A stretch of DNA of 9,856 nucleotides, taken from NCBI GenBank assembly GCA_016296045.1, contig JAEDKB010000041.1:1-9856 (forward strand). The letters are read 5' to 3'. Below, piece after piece: positions 6,947-9,856 of the stretch. The notes under the pieces were generated by a model. The model was given only the letters and a program-made list of their open reading frames with translations. It was not told the origin of the DNA and searched no databases. Each line of letters opens with the position of its first letter. Position 1 is the stretch's first letter. This DNA comes from Oscillospiraceae bacterium. Its GTDB lineage: Bacteria; Bacillota; Clostridia; Oscillospirales; Oscillospiraceae. The position numbers and the translations under genes are program-made.

Positions 6947-8229
6947 TTCAGCGCCTCCAATTCTTTCAGCCAAGCAGGAAAAATGCCGGCTTGATCGTCA
7001 ATCGCACAGTGTTTTTCCTTGTCGAAGCTGAGACTGCCTTTCCGCCCATCCGGTAATTTGGCTGTAATCTTTTCTACCGTGACATATCCGCGTCCGATTG
7101 CGCTGCCGCTGCCGAACGTATAGAGTCCCAATCCCAAATCTCGGAGCGCGAGCAGCAGCAATGCGCACTGTTCGGGACTCTCATCCGCTTTTATGCGCAA
7201 GCGTATCGAAGAAGAACGCGGTTCCTCCTTAATTAAAGCGCCGTTCATCACGCCCCCTGTAAAGCGATTGATACGAATGCGGGTAATCGTTTTTGCGGTA
7301 TCGTCCAAAACAGCATCCTCAAACCATACCCGTCCCGGGACACCATTGTCCTCTCTTCCATCCGAACCGCAGCCGAACATCCTGCTGATGATCCCGTTCG
7401 TACTATTTGGAAGCTTTAAATACTCCGCAATCATCTCCGCTCTCGCTCGTATCGCACCCTTTACAGAGCTGCCGGGCAAAATGGACTTTCCATTCTCTTT
7501 GATGTTCACTGCCACTGCCGTGCTGACATCTTTACCGTTCTCGGCAGTCCGCAGCTCCGGTGCAGATGCCTTCACAAGGATACTGTTTGTCTTCCCGGAA
7601 ACCTCAAAGATAACCTGCCGTGGCGCATATTGTGCAAGCTTAATGGTCTTTCGCCACTCCGTAGCTTCATCCAGCCACGCTCTGCGAGCTTTTTCCTCGC
7701 GCAGATCGTATAAGCCCTTCTTCACGCTCAAGCTTACCTGTCCGAATCCATTGCTCTTCTGTGCGCCAAAACACAGCGCACCGCTCTGGATCGCAGCAAA
7801 AATTCTTTCCACGCAGACAATATCATCGCTGTCTAAGCTGTTTCCCCGCCAGGTAACAGAAAAGTCAAACGTTTCGTCGACACCGATATGCGCAATATCA
7901 AATTTGTTCTCCACACTGCCGGATGCAGCGTCTATGCAAATACGCGGGCGCATCTGCATTTCCGCCGATTTTGCAAAAACGCCGTCGGAGACGATCAGTC
8001 GGCTCTCTGCTTTCTGACTGCCGAACAGCTCCTCCGCTCTCGTCAAAGTCCACTCCTGCGCAGCAAAATGCTTCATTGCTCCGGCAAGAGAGCTACCTTG
8101 AATGATCCCAGTTCCATCCGAACGGCGAAGCACCATCTCCGTATCGCCATCGGCATTTGCTGTTCGCAGAGGGGTGACACAGGTCGCGGTCACATCATAA
8201 TGTACAATGCAGTTATATTTTCCCGGCAT
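6943..8229 (-). CDS. cas7: Cas7-2x: tandem Csm3-like RAMP protein, 428 aa
   Basis: This protein has two Cas7 (Csm3-like) folds in one chain, as in III-Dv complexes, where each fold covers crRNA and can cut target RNA. First domain: IIQGSSLAGAMKH (42-54), with candidate catalytic D29 upstream, and the glycine-rich loop GALCFGAQKSNGFGQV (150-165). Second domain: ILPGSSVKGAIRAR (250-263), with candidate D234 in GKDVSTAV, the segment INRFTGGVMNGAL (320-332) and the glycine-rich loop YTFGSGSAIGRGYV (370-383). The inter-domain linker is near 170-205. The start is the ATG at 8229 with aaaggaggg upstream; the earlier in-frame ATG at 8286 would add 19 basic residues and overlap the previous gene. The start lies one base after that gene's stop. 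Assignment of the two aspartates is by spacing to the PGSS motifs, not by alignment. Confidence 0.9.
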   Translation of the reverse strand: MPGKYNCIVHYDVTATCVTPLRTANADGDTEMVLRRSDGTGIIQGSSLAGAMKHFAAQEWTLTRAEELFGSQKAESRLIVSDGVFAKSAEMQMRPRICIDAASGSVENKFDIAHIGVDETFDFSVTWRGNSLDSDDIVCVERIFAAIQSGALCFGAQKSNGFGQVSLSVKKGLYDLREEKARRAWLDEATEWRKTIKLAQYAPRQVIFEVSGKTNSILVKASAPELRTAENGKDVSTAVAVNIKENGKSILPGSSVKGAIRARAEMIAEYLKLPNSTNGIISRMFGCGSDGREDNGVPGRVWFEDAVLDDTAKTITRIRINRFTGGVMNGALIKEEPRSSSIRLRIKADESPEQCALLLLALRDLGLGLYTFGSGSAIGRGYVTVEKITAKLPDGRKGSLSFDKEKHCAIDDQAGIFPAWLKELEALK

Positions 8230-8230
8230 T

Positions 8231-9856
8231 TCACGCACCCTCCTTTGAATCTTTTTCCTTATCTTTTTCCTTGCGGCTGAAGTCAAACAGCATGACCAGG
8301 AGTTTTAGCCGTTCTGCGAGTGTATCAGTCGTGCCGCACAGCACAAAGTCCTTTTCCTCCATTTTTCTGCGTTCCAAGGCTTTCTTTGTCCCGCATTTCA
8401 AGGTTTCATCTAACGGATGATCCAGCACATCCCTAATCAGCGCACCGATTCGTTCGTACTTAGTCTCATATGCCGCACCGCGTTCTTTCTTGTTCTTTTC
8501 AAGATGTCTACGCAGCTCTTTTGTATCCCCGCCGTTGAGAATTGCTTTCTCGCAAAGCGACTGGATCGTACCGAGCTGGCTCCTGGAAATTCCCTTTTCA
8601 CATTCGGGAGCATACTCCATGACCCACAGGCACTTCAAACGACGCAGCTTTGCTTCCTCGGCAGCCTTTTTCTCCGCTTCCGCGTCCGAATCACGCTCTG
8701 CTTCCATATCTGCCGCCTTCTTTTTTGTCAGCATCTCAAAGCGACTCTTGGACAGGAATACGACCTGCCCATATCCCTCTTCCCTGCGCATACCAATACC
8801 GCTGTATTCCAGCTTTTTCACAGCCTCCGCAGTCGGCGCGGGCTCGCAGGAGAGTTTGAACACACTGCCGCGGTCATACATCGGCAACTTTTCTTCGCGG
8901 CACTGCCATTTGCGGTTGAAGCTACCCACAGAAACAACAGACGTGCTGCAAAGCTCTGCCTTCGCCGATGCAACGCCGAGCGCCTCTGCAAGCTGTTTTT
9001 CATTCAGTCCACACGGCTCACCATGATCGTTTATCATTGTGAATGGGGACACCGCAACAAGATACATCGTCTCCTCCGCGGCTCCGCCGTAGGTTTCCAG
9101 CCATGCGGGAGCAGCTACTTCTTCAAGCGCCTTTATCGTGCATTTTCCAAAGCCTTCGTAGCGATCTGCGCCCAAGCGGATCTCACCGGAAAAAGCCTCC
9201 GCAACCTTTGGAGAAAGGCTTTCATCATCAAGCAGGATGTAACCCTCCAGATCCTGTCCCTCACTCAGATATCGTGTCTGGAAAAGCTGTTTGTCATCCT
9301 GATTTTTTGTGTTGCGCGAAATACGCATTGCACCATCCGTTTTTGCGCTCCAAAAGCGAATCGTCTCTCCATCCAAAGTGCAGAATGCGCCCATAGATGC
9401 TCTTTTCCGCCCTGGCTTCACTTCTCCGCTGCAAACGACAGATTCGATCTCATCGCTTCCCTTATCCGCATAAAAGCCCTTGAGCGAGGGCAATGCGGCC
9501 ACGCCATAGGGATTGGGAATCGCATCCGTAAATCGTACACGGTCGGATAAAAGCGTTTCCTTATTCTCTGCAAAGAACGTATTCTCTTCCTTGCTCAAAT
9601 AGCCCATCACCATGCCGCGCACAGCACTGCCGGTGATAAAGCCGTATGTTTCATAGCTATTTTCTTGACTCCGGCTCAAATCGGTGGATAGTACCGGTGC
9701 CTCGGTATGGAGAACATAGTGGATACAGTTCGTCTGCCCAACAGAACGCTTTTTCGTGCTTTTTTCTTCCTGCACCGCCGTCATTCTTACACGGCCAAAG
9801 CCACGATTACGCATTGTACCGACCCATTTCATCGCAGCAAGTGAATCCTTTAACAG
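8231..9856 (-). CDS. csx10: Cas7-Cas5(Csx10)-Cas11-like fusion protein, 5' part beyond the window
   Basis: The frame stays open to the right edge with no stop, so the 541 residues seen are the C-terminal part. Numbering starts at the edge. Residues 1-25 end in GTMRNRGFGRVRM, the closing glycine-rich loop of an earlier Cas7-type domain. Residues about 40-240 are Csx10-like (Cas5 group): FITGSAVRGMV (73-83), DRVRFTDAIPNP (105-116), a GRKRASMGAF stretch (149-158), MRISRNTKNQDDKQLFQTR (177-195) and RLGADRYEGFGK (227-238). A second RAMP half ends with GIGMRREEGYGQV (353-365). A charged segment (370-408) leads to a helical C-terminus (420-525), beginning ISRSQLGTIQSLCEKA, that may be the Cas11 small-subunit part. 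This order matches the III-Dv Cas7-Cas5-Cas11 fusion. The Cas11 label is inferred from position and helicity. The ATG at 9832 lies inside the first domain and is not a likely start. Confidence 0.82.
   Translation of the reverse strand: MLKDSLAAMKWVGTMRNRGFGRVRMTAVQEEKSTKKRSVGQTNCIHYVLHTEAPVLSTDLSRSQENSYETYGFITGSAVRGMVMGYLSKEENTFFAENKETLLSDRVRFTDAIPNPYGVAALPSLKGFYADKGSDEIESVVCSGEVKPGRKRASMGAFCTLDGETIRFWSAKTDGAMRISRNTKNQDDKQLFQTRYLSEGQDLEGYILLDDESLSPKVAEAFSGEIRLGADRYEGFGKCTIKALEEVAAPAWLETYGGAAEETMYLVAVSPFTMINDHGEPCGLNEKQLAEALGVASAKAELCSTSVVSVGSFNRKWQCREEKLPMYDRGSVFKLSCEPAPTAEAVKKLEYSGIGMRREEGYGQVVFLSKSRFEMLTKKKAADMEAERDSDAEAEKKAAEEAKLRRLKCLWVMEYAPECEKGISRSQLGTIQSLCEKAILNGGDTKELRRHLEKNKKERGAAYETKYERIGALIRDVLDHPLDETLKCGTKKALERRKMEEKDFVLCGTTDTLAERLKLLVMLFDFSRKEKDKEKDSKEGA

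Noticed and set aside
7193..8017. Plus-strand open frame of 274 codons
   Set aside because: It is antisense to Cas7-2x, whose motifs and ribosome site are clear. The plus-strand translation is rich in Ser, Pro and Arg, typical of a shadow.
8417..9550. Long plus-strand open frame of 377 codons
   Set aside because: It is antisense to the well-supported Csx10-like gene, lacks a ribosome site, and its translation is low in complexity and shows no domain.
9830..9832. ATG at 9832 as the true start of the Csx10-like gene
   Set aside because: The frame is open to the window edge, and the residues around this ATG form the end of a Cas7 domain, so the gene begins off the window.

Overview
The window carries most of one type III CRISPR-Cas locus on the minus strand, read from right to left. 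It looks like subtype III-D, specifically the variant with fused and duplicated Cas7 subunits (III-Dv, as described from Synechocystis). Base composition near 50% GC, strong GGAGG-type ribosome sites before nearly every gene, tight gene packing and U-tailed hairpin terminators suggest a Firmicute-like bacterium. A Negativicutes host such as a Selenomonas relative is my guess, not something shown by a marker gene.

Order of transcription: (1) a Cas7-Cas5(Csx10)-Cas11-like fusion whose 5' part lies off the right edge (8231-9856); (2) Cas7-2x, a double RAMP protein (6943-8229); (3) Csx19 (6587-6946); (4) a large TIGR03986-type RAMP protein corresponding to the 'Cas7-insertion' subunit (4743-6584); (5) a CARF-HEPN ancillary protein (3162-4739); (6) a small CARF-like protein with no visible effector domain (2539-3156); (7) a protein resembling sigma-70 family factors (1524-2528); (8) the crRNA-processing endonuclease Cas6 (781-1530). 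Neighbouring genes are separated by -7 to +10 bases, so this is almost certainly one transcript. It ends at a strong hairpin terminator directly after cas6 (736-782). No cas10, cas1, cas2 or CRISPR array is inside the window; cas10 would be expected beyond the right edge.

Working model: Cas6 cuts pre-crRNA. The Cas7/Cas5/Cas11/Csx19 subunits, with an unseen Cas10, form the RNA-targeting complex. On target binding, Cas10 would make cyclic oligoadenylate, which the two CARF proteins could sense. The CARF-HEPN protein has an intact RX4H motif and is a candidate RNase. The less ordinary part is the pair 'small CARF protein + sigma-like protein' between the RNase and cas6. It could link the second messenger to transcription, by analogy with CASP-sigma in type III-E loci and the CalpL/T/S sigma cascade, but its proteins do not obviously match either.

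Left of the operon is a separate small gene (320-679) with its own ribosome site. It encodes an unknown 119-residue alpha/beta protein and is followed by two hairpins. The last ~235 bases (1-234) hold no gene. They contain two identical 55-base, hairpin-rich copies of an intergenic repeat with a 179-base period, which is not a CRISPR array.
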